NCBI GenBank assembly: GCA_013054445.1
Contig: JAAMPI010000421.1
Location: 1-38,402 of the forward strand
Reading direction: 5' to 3'
Origin: Cudoniella acicularis
Lineage: Eukaryota > Ascomycota > Leotiomycetes > Helotiales > Helotiaceae
DNA: 38,402 nt
This document shows positions 21,600-32,330 of the stretch, piece after piece (positions within the stretch are counted from its first letter, which is position 1; each line of letters starts with the position of its first letter). The position numbers and the translations under genes are program-made. The notes below the pieces were generated by a model. That model made no database searches, was not told the origin of the DNA, and was given only the letters and a program-made list of their open reading frames with translations.

Positions 21600-24350
21600 C
21601 GTCGAGCGGTTAATAGTATTACTCGCTAATAAAGACGAGCTATAAGCTAGATATAAATAAATAGTCCTTTTATCTATATTCTTTTATTAATAATTTAAGA
21701 ATAGCCTGTCCTTAAGAGTATTACTTATTTAATAACGAGTCGTTTAAGAAACGATATTAAAAGAGATATAGAACAAGCTATAATTAATCGGCCGTCTATA
21801 AGCGCTATAGCGCCTTAAAGGTAGCCGTTTAACGACGACGATTAAAGAGATAGACGAGAAATAGACTATAATAACTTTTAAGATATTAACGATTTCTAGG
21901 ATAATAGCTTATAAAAAGCTAGTTATAAAATAGTAGTCTAGAGGTAAGAAGGTATTTATTAGTATTATACTAGCCTTTAAGATAGTCTTTAGATATTCTT
22001 TATATAAGAATAAGACGAGAATAAGCCGTATACTCTTAGGCTATAAGTCGGCGGCGAATTAGATAGGGCTATAGGCCTAGACGAGGACGAACCGGGGGCT
22101 ATTATAGACCCGGATAGGGACGAATTAGTAGGGCTTAGTGATAAAGGCGACGACGACGTAGACGGCGATATATACCCGAGCGACGACGACCTAGTAAGGC
22201 CTAGCGATTAGGATAGCGACGAATTAGTAAGGCCTAGCGACTAAGACGACGATAAATCGGCTATTATAAAAGACGACCTAGGCTCTAAGGCGAAGTCTAA
22301 TAGCGAAGACGATATTATCTTATTAAAAGTATAGCTCTAAAACGAGAATAAGTCTAGACTTAACTACGCTTATCTATTTAGCCGCTATTTATTATACTTT
22401 TAAGGCTATTAACTAATAGAATATAAAGCGGCGTATATCTAATATTATAGAAAGCCTTAGTTAGTTATATACTATTTAATACTCGACGGCTTTATTAGTT
22501 AAATATTTAATATTAAAGTTCTTTTTATTATAACTAAGAAAGAGTTTTTAATAGCGGCTAAACAAGTAGCTTCTAACCTATTAAACTAGCTACTTACCTT
22601 TAAAAAAGAGACTATAAGTCTAATATTAGACGCGAGTAGATTAAGAATAAATTATAACTAAGATAAGCCTAATAAGATAAAGAATTAAGACTAAGTATAA
22701 GCTAAAATATATCTTAGCTATTCTTAAATTAATAACTTATCGGCTATAGTCTATTATAATATTAATAGCTTCTTAAGGTTCGCTTATAGCCTAGCTTTTA
22801 CTCGCTAAGGCCTTATTATTAACTTTTTTTTTATATTTTAAAACTAATATCTAGACTAACTTATATATTTATCTAACGGCCTATTACGACTTTAATAAAG
22901 GCGAGCGGCCTATAAAAGTATCGCTTTACTAGGTGCCTTACTATTATCTTAGGCGTATACTCGGCTATAAAGATATTATCGTCTATATCTTCTTTTTTTA
23001 GATATACGACCTTTATAAAGCTATAAACTTTCTTAAGAAAGACGACGACTAAGAGTATAGTCTATTCTAGAAATAGACTAACTAGATTCTTTTCCTAGTA
23101 CTATTTAGACACGTTCTAGTGTCGAGTCGATAATACTTTCTTATCTCTTAAGAGTACGCTTAATATAAAGCCTAGGCCTATTATATCAAATATCGAGCCC
23201 GGGTAGCTAGAGAGAAAGCTACGGCCTAAGCCTTATCGCTATACTATATCTTTAAGATAAACGTATTTATAATAATATAATAAGATATTAAATAATAGCT
23301 AATAGACCCTTAATAGTATATCTATAGCTAGGTATAGCTCTTCTTCTTAAATAAGAATAATAAGCTCTAGTTCTAATATCTAACGCTTATTAAGACCTAA
23401 GACGTATTTAATATTACGCTGTCTAATACCCTTGACTTTATATATCTTAACCTAGACTATGTCTAGATCGACCTTAATAAAGAGATAGCCGGTTACGAAT
23501 ACGCGCTATCTTATAACCGGCTTAAGGCTAATTTAATACCGACTATCTACCTAATAAAGTTCTATTATTAGTCGAGCTTCGTCTAATAGGCTACCTAAAT
23601 AGACTAGGCTAGCTCGATAAAGACTATAATATATCTTATAGCTATATTCTAGAACGCCTTAGATATAACGATAGAGATATTATATAGCTACTTTAAATAG
23701 TAATAGAGTTAGGTGTTTTCTTAGGTCTATAATAGCTATAAAGAACTATATAATATAGTTAAAACCAAGCCGTTTAATAGCCTTTTTCTAGGCTAGCTAG
23801 CCTAAGACTCGATAGTAGTTAAGATATTATAATAGTAAGATAAAAGGTTATTCGCGTCTATCTTATAAGTTAAGAACAAGTATTAAAATAATAAATCACG
23901 GCTCTTTTAAACGTTAATAGACGTTTACTAGCTCTTATATAAGGTCTAAGAAGAGTATTATATCTCTTTAGCCTTCCTCGACCGGCTAAAAGAAACGCTC
24001 CAAGTTATAGGCAATTAGGAGGCGCCTTAGGCCCTAACTATAGCCGATTATAAATACGTCTAAAAGCTATTTATAACTAATTATATAATATATCTTAGCC
24101 TTAATACTAATAAGTTCCTAATAGCCTTTAAGTAGATCTTTTATTCTAGAGAGCTAGGCTAGGTAAGCTATAAATATTATAAGATAATAACTATATTCTT
24201 ATAAGCCTTATCGTTTATCTTCGACTTAAGGCCGGCTAAGGCCTAGCCTAAGATCTAGTAAGACTAGTTCTAGCGCCGGTATAATAGATTACTCGTATTC
24301 GGTATAAGGTTAACTAAGACGAGCCTTAGTATCGGGTATAAGTAGCTACT
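21600..24350 (+). pseudogene. RIP-ruined long gene with acidic repeats, family not recognised
   Basis: Almost no CpA or TpG remains. Reading stops as former Gln/Trp, the plus strand shows a coding-like trend: an acidic region near 22085-22260 with two DELVRPSD units, then LILDASRLRINYN near 22620, YEYALSYNRLKANLIPT near 23500-23540, and LVFGIRLTKTSLSIGY near 24300-24340. The frame shifts at least once, near 22880. The acidic repeat makes sense only on the plus strand; the reverse is hydrophobic nonsense. It probably encoded a transposon protein of 800 or more residues. I looked for DUF3435 recombinase, reverse transcriptase and DDE motifs and could not place any. Function unknown. Confidence 0.4.
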
Positions 24351-24360
24351 ACTATAGTGT

Positions 24361-24720
24361 AACGGATCTGGGTCTACTTAACTAAAGACGGCGCCTCAGG
24401 TAAGCAGGAGGTCTGTCGGATTGGTAGTATAGAAGTGTTCGAGTAAGGCAATACTGATCGGGTTTGCTAACTAGAAAGCTTAGCACGTTACAAGCAAAGA
24501 TAAGTCAAAGTATGATATAAGATTGCTAAAGTAAGTTGAGCACACCAGGCTCCTATCTAGTAAGGAAATCNCTCTNCTTATATAGATCCCTTATTCNTAN
24601 AGGCCGTAGGCNGCNNGNNNGGCCGAAGNTCGNTCGGTCCTTCTGCNAAGCCTCGGNCNTAGACTCTATCACCTGACTAGTCACATGACTCGTCACGTGA
24701 TCCTCGTGACTTAGGACCCT
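24361..24720. repeat. Possible 3' LTR of the gypsy remnant, with undetermined bases
   Basis: Starts TGTAACGGATC. Parts such as AAGTTGAGCAC and the TATATAG end resemble 27280-27450 on the far side of the gag-protease remnant, as an LTR pair would. Many N calls lie between 24571 and 24654. The pairing is weak because of RIP divergence. Confidence 0.35.
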
Positions 24721-24769
24721 GGTTCTCTATACTGTTCCCGTTAGTTATAGCCGAGCCTTAGGCCTAGGC

Positions 24770-27219
24770 CTACACGTAATCCCGATTCGTGATATTATAG
24801 TAGCCTAAGAGTTAATTACTACTATATCTATAGTGTTTAAAGATAATTAATCCTTTTATCTAATTAATATTTAGGTTATATTATTAAATCTAAGGAATCC
24901 CTAGGATTATAGAGTATCGACTCGTAGGTATTAGGTTAAAAGATAGTTTCTTAGTATACCTGTTAGGTATCTATAAAATATCTATAATAGTTTATCTTTA
25001 GACCTACCTATTCGTTCTAGCGTTCTTACCTCTTAATAGTCTTAGATAGTAGAGGCTAACCTTAGTCTTAGTCTATAACCTATGTTTATAGACTAGGTCT
25101 AGGTTAATAAAGTTATTCTTAGCCCTAGAATCGATTAGAGCCTTAACTCGTCTCTTCTCGTATTAGAGCTAGACACTTAGTTAGAACTCGTCGTTATTAG
25201 CCGTAGTAGCTAATTCTCTTCCTAAGCTAAGCTTACTAAGAGATCTAGTAGAGGAGGTCGCTTATTCTCGGCTTAGGCGGACTTTCTCTTCTTTACCTAT
25301 TTCGTACCTAGTTTCTTCGACGATATAATTTTAAATATAGTTTTCCTATTATCTTAAGATTCTATAAGACTTTATCGTCTATCCTAGGAATTAGTAGGGT
25401 ATGTTTAGTTAGAGTTCTTTTTCCTAGAAGCGATAATTAAATCTCGGGCTTTCTTTTATAAACTCTAGATAGTTTTCTTATCGCTATATTCTATATATTA
25501 GCCTTTAGTACTAAATTTCCTAAACCTAGTCGGGGCGTAGGGCTAGGGCTAGTCTAGGTAGATACTCGAGTACTAGGAGTACGACGAAAATAGTATAACT
25601 ATCGTTAGGGCTTCTCTAGTAAATAAACGATTAAAAGGATATTCGCCTCGAGTCTTAATAGTTAATCTAGAATAACTCTCTTATTATAGGTTCCTGTCTT
25701 AATCTATAGAGCTCGACGTAGTACCTCTTTATATATAAGATATCTAGGTTCTCTTCTAGGTTCTTATTAAAGAATATCTACTTCCGATAGTAGCCCTTAA
25801 GTCTATAATAGATCTAGTGTTCTCTGATAGCCGGTAAGGGGTCTTACGACTCGTCGTTAGTTTATTCTAGTTTATTTATAACCTTAGGTAGGTCCGATTT
25901 AGAATCCGATAACTCGTTATCGCTTCCTAATCTATTATATTAAAGGTTTACTTCTTCGATAAAGGTATCTATAAAGGGTAGTACCTCGCTATTAGCGTCT
26001 TCTACCTAGGTAAGGATTACCTAGATTCGTTCTAAGGATCGTTCTTAAGGAAGGTCCGTAACTAATCGTTCTATAAGTCCTATCTCGCGTCCTCGGCTAT
26101 AGCCTCTACTATAGCCTCGTCTTCTACCTCTAAAGGTTCCTCGCCCTCTTCCGGTAGGCTTATCGGGGTAGGCGTTAGCGCGATAGCTCGGTTTCTTATA
26201 GGTAAAACATATATTCTCGTCTATTAGTCGTTTACGTTCGTCTACGGACATCTATAGTTATTCTATAGCGTTTAGTTCTCGTGAGTTTTAGGCTAAACTT
26301 CTAGGGGCTGTTCGTCCTTATCCGAGTCGACTAGTGTTCTTCTCTCTCTCTCTCTTTCTTATAGGCGGTTATCGATTCTAATAGCTGTTTTGATTATATT
26401 AGATAAGTTAGTCGGTATTAGTCCTTAGGAGATTTCGTCCTTGACTCTGTCCTTTAGTCCTTTATAAAAGCGAGTAGTAACCGTAGTCCTTACCTAAGTA
26501 GTTTTGTTAGTAATTCCTTAGAAGGTAGTCGTATACTAGATTACTAATCCCTTTTACCTAAGTCAGATAATTTCTCGCTAGGCTTTATAGACCTCGTTAA
26601 GGTTTTCGAAGACGCGAGTAATTTCGGTCTCGAATCTCTTTAGTCCTTAAAAGATTATAATAGTAGTTAGTATTATTTATTTAGCGTTCTAGCGGTTCTT
26701 ATAGAAGTTAATCAAGAACAGCTTAATCTATTTCGCGACAGCGCCCTTTAAGTAGGTAATAAGCTATAAGGACCTCTTAATATTATCCTTAAACTTGTCT
26801 CGTTTAAAGTCGAGGTAGATCTACGCCTAGAGTAGGAACATAATAAGTTTATCGCGGGCTCTAATAAATTTCTCTAGTATAGAGATTTTTAAGGCTTCGT
26901 TAGATTCGAGCGTAAATTCCTAGTTAACGCTAGGTATAGTCTTAGTAGAAGCGCGTGCCTTCCCCTTTAGTTCTCGTGCTAGGGCTCGAGAGACCTCTAA
27001 CGAAATCGTAGAGGCCGCCTCGCTAACGAGTCGGGCGTTTCTTACTATAGGCGCCTCCTGCTCGGGTTCGTCGTCTGATAACTCGTCCTTTAGGGTTGTG
27101 TCTAGTATAATTATATCGGGTCTAGGGGTTCCTAGGTTTAGCTAGGCGGTTCCCTGGCCGAAGCTAGAGGGTAGGCCCCTGCCTTAGACAGCTCGAGAGT
27201 TGTTTAAGAGGTTAGACAT
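24770..27219 (-). mobile_element. Ty3/gypsy-type LTR retrotransposon remnant: gag and protease only, RIP-inactivated
   Basis: The minus strand from ATG 27219 reads a gag polyprotein with stops at Gln/Trp sites: SNLLNNSRAV, ILEKFIRARDKL, YLDFKRDKFKDNIKR. A CCHC zinc knuckle near 26190-26215 has lost Cys and His to Tyr (CFTYKKPSY...AY), as expected from G-to-A change. A retropepsin follows, with ALIDSRAKNNFINLDLV near 25135 (the active-site Gly is now Arg) and SIILGIP near 24900. The protein then ends in repeat DNA near 24770. No reverse transcriptase, RNase H or integrase is present, so most of pol was lost. It cannot move by itself. Confidence 0.75.
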
Positions 27220-27279
27220 AGTGTTAGTTACTTTATATACTTTAAGGTAAAGAGGTACTCAAAGTATAACGTTCTGTTA

Positions 27280-27528
27280 TCACGTGAGATCTTAATGTCA
27301 CGTAGAGGGGTTTACTTAGCCTTGGAAGCGTTAAGCAGGTTCTAGTAGAGCGTTATCCTAATCAAGTGATGATATTAGAATATAAGTTAAGCACGAAGCT
27401 CTAACATAGGAAAACTATATAGCTATATAGGTCGTAGTAGTCGTGGTTTAGTAATTTATTAGTTCAGGCCCCGAGCGCTGAACCGTTGAACTAATCACGT
27501 GAGTTATCACATGATACTAGGTCGTGAA
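27280..27528. repeat. Possible 5' LTR/leader of the gypsy remnant
   Basis: The region upstream of the gag ATG. It shows scattered similarity to 24361-24720 in the same orientation (TTTACTTAG, AAGCAGG, AAGTTAAGCAC). Likely the partner LTR, but divergent. Confidence 0.3.
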
Positions 27529-27684
27529 AAAGTGCTATATTACGAAGAAAGTAAGCTAAGGAGAGAAGAAGAGAGGTAGCCCCGAAGGGGCCTTATATAC
27601 AAGAGGTGAGTCTAGCACGGACTATAACACGTGACAAGGAGGACGCGTCAGGTAAAGGGGACGCGTCAAACCAGGTCTATGACA
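27529..27684. repeat. LTR-like copy 3, 5' truncated
   Basis: Begins inside the family (AGTGCTATATTACGAAGAAA) and runs to AGGTCTATGACA, close to the AGGTCTATAACA end of copy 1. It carries an internal GGACGCGTCA duplication. Same orientation as the other two copies. Confidence 0.6.
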
Positions 27685-27753
27685 GAGGGAAGAGAGAGTA
27701 GGGAAGAGGAGGAAGACGAAGAAGGGGGTGACTAATCAGTCTTTTATATTATT

Positions 27754-27913
27754 TCCTTTGTTATCTTTAGGGCCAGACCCTTACTGTTACCTAGAATACT
27801 TGGATTACTACCTTTTATAAATACTATTAACTCGCTAGGGCTTAAACCCTAGCCGTTATACTATAGTCTTCGACTTACAAAGGACGTAAAAGGGATAAGT
27901 CAATCAATCAATC
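27754..27913 (+). repeat. 160-bp repeat, left copy of an inverted pair (probable LINE 3' end)
   Basis: TCCTTTGTTATCTTTAGGGC to a (TCAA)n/(AATC)n tail. Its reverse complement is at 38243-38402 with about nine in ten bases alike by eye. A short tandem-repeat tail after a conserved end, with the upstream part missing, fits the 3' end of a 5'-truncated LINE. Confidence 0.75.
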
Positions 27914-28195
27914 TACCAGTGAGGTCCTAGCTACCACCTAATATACACTGCTGCACAACCTATCGTCTGGCCGACTCTCTCACTCTGTACGGGACGCACC
28001 TGACATAGGCTAGTAATAGTAGATGTTACGGTTTAGGTCGCAGACCCGTTTCAGGGTACGCTTTGGCCTGGTGCCACGCCTATAATTATAGGCTCTAGAA
28101 GCCCTTCCTATACAATAGTCATCTTCTCCTTAATGGAATACACTCGTTTTTGACCCGAAGAGCTTGGAATTTCAACAGTAGAAATCAAACCTTTC
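27914..28195. other. Spacer between repeat and rhodopsin-domain gene
   Basis: Partly RIP-altered. A TGTTACGGTTTAGG stretch at 28024 resembles an LTR start, but no pair is seen. The last part is probably the 3' UTR of the minus-strand gene. Confidence 0.35.
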
Positions 28196-29780
28196 CTAGC
28201 AAAACTCATCCCGTGCTCTTTGAAGCTCCTCTCGGCTAAGCTCTACCGTTTCCTCGACATGGATTTGCCCCCGAGGCACCCACGTCTTTTCTCCCTGCTG
28301 CTCCTTACCGTCGGCGTTGTACATCGCAATCGCCTCAACCTTGTGGCCGTCCGGGTTGCCGCTGAGCTGCTGCCCGACCACCTGCTGATTGTAACGCAGT
28401 TCTGAAGGAAAATCGGGGCGGCCGCTGTCGATGGAAGATAACGGATCGGGCTTGCTGCCGAGACGGGTGGCAGAGCCGCTTGCGCCGGCGGCGCTGGAAC
28501 TGTCGAGGCCGCTGCGCGAGGCCAGCGAGATGATGCTGCGCACACTGCGCACGAGCTTTTCGGGCATTAAAGAGGTGAAGAAGAGCCACAGCGAAGGTAG
28601 GTTGACAGCAACAACGGAAATGCCGGCTTCGAGCATCGCGAAGTAGAAGGACTTTGTGTCCGCGCCTGCACAAAGAGAATCAATATTGAGATTCGACTAG
28701 ACGATCTGAAAGCTCGGTCACAATGCAGTATAGCACTTACGCTCTAGATCAGTGAAAAGGGCCGGATCGCCCCCGGTTTCAACCTGAATGTATTGTACCA
28801 TGCGAGCAATGGCAGCACCCAAACCACTGCACAATTCGTCAATTCAACGCTTGGCATAAGTATTCGCACTGCATGTACTCACATGAAGGCCAGCAGGAAA
28901 AGACCAATGATCGAAAGCTTCCTCGAGGGGGTCATGTGAAGACGTAGGATCTGCAACCCTTTAGTTATAGGACTTGGACGGGATTCAAGCTTCCAAGGGA
29001 GAACATACAACGGGAATCGGCAGAACGAGGATCCATACGTCCAAGAGGAAGTCGGATATTGCGAGACCGTACAGGTAGGGAAACGAGATGGAACAGCATT
29101 CCTCGTAGGTGCCGTCCCACAGCGCCGAGAAGTGGGTGCCACATTCAAAGCCAGCCAGGAATTCGAACGTGACCAGCCAACATGCAACGATCACGATAGT
29201 CGCGATGGTTGCTATGTTAAACCAGTGCCCATTATGACCGGTGCAGAAGACTCGTCGGTAGAAGAACAGTGCGCTCATCTTTGTGAAGGCCAAGGTGAAA
29301 CTCAGGAGCACACCGATGGCAAAATACAGCTACCTCTCATCAATGGACATTCAGCAGCGAATACAACAAAAGTTACCTGTTGTGACTTATGTGCCATTGC
29401 CATCGTTTGGGCTAGTGTAAAGTCATGACTTGAATAACCCAGCATTTTATCGGCGACACCTAGGTAACACATCAATTGACTGGTCTGAACCGAGAGTTGA
29501 AGCACAAAAATAAAACCGGGTCATACTTATAAAACAGCATGTCGCCGCTCCCACGTATGAGACCTAGATATGCAAAATGTGGTCAGAAAATGACAGCACC
29601 TTGCGGGCAATAGCTCGCGACAAGCAAACTCACAAGAGTAGGAATCATAAGCCAGTCATCGGCCATCAACGGAAGCTTTTGGAGTCTTCGGGCATAGAAC
29701 CGCAGCCCGACAAAGATGGTGCACAAGCCTGTGAAGGTGCCGCAGACGGCCAAAAAGCCTTCGTTCGAGCTGGAAGACAT
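28196..29780 (-). CDS. Rhodopsin-domain integral membrane protein (PTH11/SAT4-like)
   Basis: Seven exons fit: 29780-29634, 29563-29527, 29459-29377, 29329-29009, 28950-28883, 28826-28741 and 28665-28196. All introns are GT-AG, phases agree, and the total is 403 residues ending in TAG. The N-terminus has FLAVCGTFTGLCTIFVGLRF followed by ADDWLMIP, the mark of the fungal rhodopsin-like domain. Further membrane helices include LYFAIGVLLSFTLAF, TIATIVIVACWLVTF, FLLDVWILVLPIPV, LSIIGLFLLAFI and ISVVAVNLPSLWLFF, about seven in all. The hydrophilic C-tail (from about residue 280) is Ser-rich and acidic. Members sit in the plasma membrane and are thought to act as receptors; ligand unknown. No mutation damage is visible. 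Exon 2 (37 bp) is small but keeps the frame. Confidence 0.82.
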
Positions 29781-30160
29781 CGTGAATTGAAAGGTGCCGG
29801 TAGAAACGCTAGCTCAGCAGAGTAGTACCTCAGTAGATCATAAGAAGTAGAGAAGTCAGTAAAATGTGGCTGCGAATCTCTTTGCTGGATTCTTCTCGGT
29901 CCGGAAAGATGTGGGAGTCGCAGAGGGAGTCGACCGAAAATGGCGAGCAAGTTGGTGGCACGGCTGAAATGGCGGGTGAGCAATGTGTTGTATGGACCGC
30001 TTGAAGCAGATATGAAGCGGAAGGAAATGTGGTAAGATTATGTAATTGGTGGGAATCTCGGGAACTACTCCCCGCATCACTTTATTGGCGCGATCCTTGA
30101 TAATACCACTTAAAATCTCGTTACAGATTCCTAACAAAGCCCTTTTAGAAGTGTTTCGTT
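29781..30160. other. Upstream region of the rhodopsin-domain gene
   Basis: Normal-composition DNA likely to hold the promoter. Antisense frames here show no family features. Repeat DNA starts near 30163. Confidence 0.4.
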
Positions 30161-30162
30161 GC

Positions 30163-30362
30163 TATATTAGGGGCTTTCGGCAGCCCCCTTGTAACGTATT
30201 TAGTAGCGCGGCCCATAGTCTATAAAGGGTTAGTTTAAGAAATTTAAATATATTCTTGAAGTTAATATTGGCTTCCCTAATTTATAAGTTTTAGGATATA
30301 CTACTATTACTAGGCTTAAAACGGATTTATATAAGTATTAATCAGGGGTTACCGAACGTCCC
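30163..30362 (+). repeat. Short copy of the GGGACGTTCCGC-ended element
   Basis: The right part (30280-30362, CTAATTTATAAGTTTT to GAACGTCCC) matches 34139-34225. The left part (CTTGTAACGTATTTAGTAG) matches 33670-33690. Differences are mostly G-to-A or C-to-T. It looks like an internally deleted copy of the element at 33644-34225. Confidence 0.6.
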
Positions 30363-30434
30363 TATTAGCTAAGTAGTAGTGTGAACGTTGTAGTGTTATA
30401 GTGGCACGCTAATAAGTGATCCAGGGGTGGGATA

Positions 30435-31060
30435 GTACAGTAGTGTATGTATGAGCCCAGAGGTGATAACTTTATCGAAGCCTTGCATGAGATACCTTAT
30501 TGGTAGGATGCGATTTGCTACATTTTTTCTTATAAACCAATAGTTGGTTCCTTGTGTAACCACATAGGGTACCATGAATTTCGTAAAGATATAACTACTT
30601 AGCAGTTCTAATACGAAGTATCCATGGCCTACTATCCCTTCCCCCGTCCGGAGGGTTTTCACGATCTAGGTGGAGCGTGCACACTAAGCAAGCCACCAAA
30701 ACCGCGCATCGAGTGCTCGTCCAAAAGACCCTGAAATCACTTCAACGTGATACAAGATCCACAGCTCTTATAAAGTTGGAACAAGGGCCAGGATATAGAG
30801 TGTAATCAAGAGATTCCTGTTTATTGTATTGCCCATTACACTAGTTATCGTGAAAGTAGCTTGAATTCTCGAGTTTTAGTGGGGCGGCCTTTGCGCATAC
30901 CCCTACGTGGAAAATCTCCGGACGGGGGAAGTAATAGTAACACAATCTATATTGCAAGGACAATTTCCTCTTCATTTGCGGCACAGCAAAGAACTACGCA
31001 AGCAACCAACTGTTGGTTTGTGAGAAGACAATGCAGTAATAGTTCAATTCGGCAGGTATA
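30435..31060. repeat. Inverted pair of roughly 200-bp repeats
   Basis: 30435-30665 (minus) and 30880-31060 (plus) share CTCCGGACGGGGGAAG and an AACCAACT(A/G)TTGGTTT core with flanking AGAA, at similar spacing. The two arms face each other across about 215 bp. Short frames inside them (NYWFIRK and NCWFVRR) match because of this duplication and are not genes. Confidence 0.5.
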
Positions 31061-31418
31061 CAGCTAAGCCATCTTATTTAGCCGGAATTAAGGGGGTTGG
31101 ATACGATCCTGCATGCCGTAGTGACCACGGCAATAATCGATGTAAACTTATCACAATCGGTCAATATTCTCTTTCAAAGGCCAAATGCCGAGTCGCGATG
31201 AGATTCGCCGATCAGATCTGCACCCGCCTGCACGATGCCTGGCTGCAGAAGAGATCTGCCTAGCTACAAAGAGCTTTGAATAGGTTCCCAAATATATATA
31301 TATTCCCACATAGTATATAATTTCCATCAGCGTCTCAAAATATGCTCTTGGTATCCTCTTCCAAGCTTCACAGAGGTTCTCACATAAGCCACACTTCCTT
31401 CCCTCTGCCTTCTTCAGC
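31061..31418. other. Upstream region of the small secreted protein gene
   Basis: Contains a (TA)n stretch near 31290 and CT-rich DNA before the ATG (CACTTCCTTCCCTCTGCC, 31387-31404), suggestive of a fungal core promoter. No gene is supported. Confidence 0.35.
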
Positions 31419-31789
31419 ATGTATTCAGGACACATCTCCCTAGCGAGCTTTGCTGTTTACGCCTTCCTAGCTGTTGCCACTTCTGCTAGCCCTATACCAT
31501 CGCTGACCGAGCATCCTGCGTCTGTGTCCGAGGCAAATTGGGCGAAATACACAGGTATGAAATGCTCTCTGTCTTTAATACTAGCCTTTTCTTTCTTCTT
31601 CATCTTGTTCAGTCTCCAGTCTCTGTTTACCAAACTCTAATTCACGAGGAGGTACTGATCTAACCCTTTCTACTAGCCTGCATTGCCAACGTCGGGACCG
31701 CGCCCTATCCAGATTCGGTTGAGGATTGTGCTCTGGTGCTGTCTGACGCCTCCGCTGCGAACGCTGAATTGTATGAGTTCAAGGCGTGA
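31419..31789 (+). CDS. Small secreted protein, 82 residues
   Basis: Two exons, 31419-31554 and 31677-31789, joined by a GTATGA...CTAG intron of 122 bp, give 82 residues ending in TGA. The N-terminus is a good signal peptide (MYSGHISLASFAVYAFLAVA) with likely cleavage after TSA or ASP. The mature part is acidic and has two Cys (TACIANVG and EDCALVLS), Tyr/Pro (GTAPYPDS) and a C-terminal ELYEFKA. I recognise no domain. It lies about 540 bp from the UstYa-family gene, facing it. It has no Lys-Arg repeats like the ustiloxin-type precursors, so a peptide-precursor role is only possible. A truncated effector-like protein is an alternative. Composition is normal. Confidence 0.55.
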
Positions 31790-32330
31790 AATATAGGGTA
31801 TAGTCAGTAGATTGGGATGAGCAAGTCCAGGACATTACTTTTGTAAGAGCGAGAATTTATATAGGGAATTTAGTGGGAGAAATGAAAAGTTGTGGGCTTC
31901 TTGCTTGATTCCTAATACATACTTCTGAGCTGTGTTGAATCTACGATTTGGGTGAGATAATCGCTTCAAGCGTTTCCGCATTGTATGATCAAAGGATGTG
32001 CGAAGGTATCGAGATCGAAGCTCTTCTCCATAACCTAAGTTGTCTCCCTTTAGGGGGGAGTTGTTGGACTTTTCAGTGGTGCACACATCACATTCAGGGA
32101 GACATAATGGTATGATCTGGTCTATTCTCTGTTCTACGTGGATTTGGGTGAGTTATATAGCTGTAAATGCCAAGTGAAGCATCCGCAAGCTAAAGCTTAG
32201 TGGAAACAGCCCCTGAGTCAGGACCCCCTATACAGACGTATACCCAAAGTCTAACATCAGTTATGTGCACAATGTAGTATTGCAAAACAATGCAGTTTCT
32301 AAAACTGGTAAATTGATTCTATAGAGTGCA
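31790..32330. other. Spacer between convergent small protein and UstYa-family genes
   Basis: Should hold the 3' UTRs of both genes. No conserved frame, repeat or RNA gene is visible. Confidence 0.4.

Noticed and set aside
21345..24350. DUF3435 Starship captain
   Set aside because: I searched the de-RIPped reading for the recombinase R/H/Y blocks and could not align any with confidence.
28243..28673. Alternative frames over the last exon of the rhodopsin-domain gene
   Set aside because: Arg/Pro/Ala-rich shadow translations; the spliced rhodopsin-domain model explains the region.
30396..30662. 88-residue minus-strand frame
   Set aside because: Lies inside an inverted repeat; its only likeness is to the other arm.
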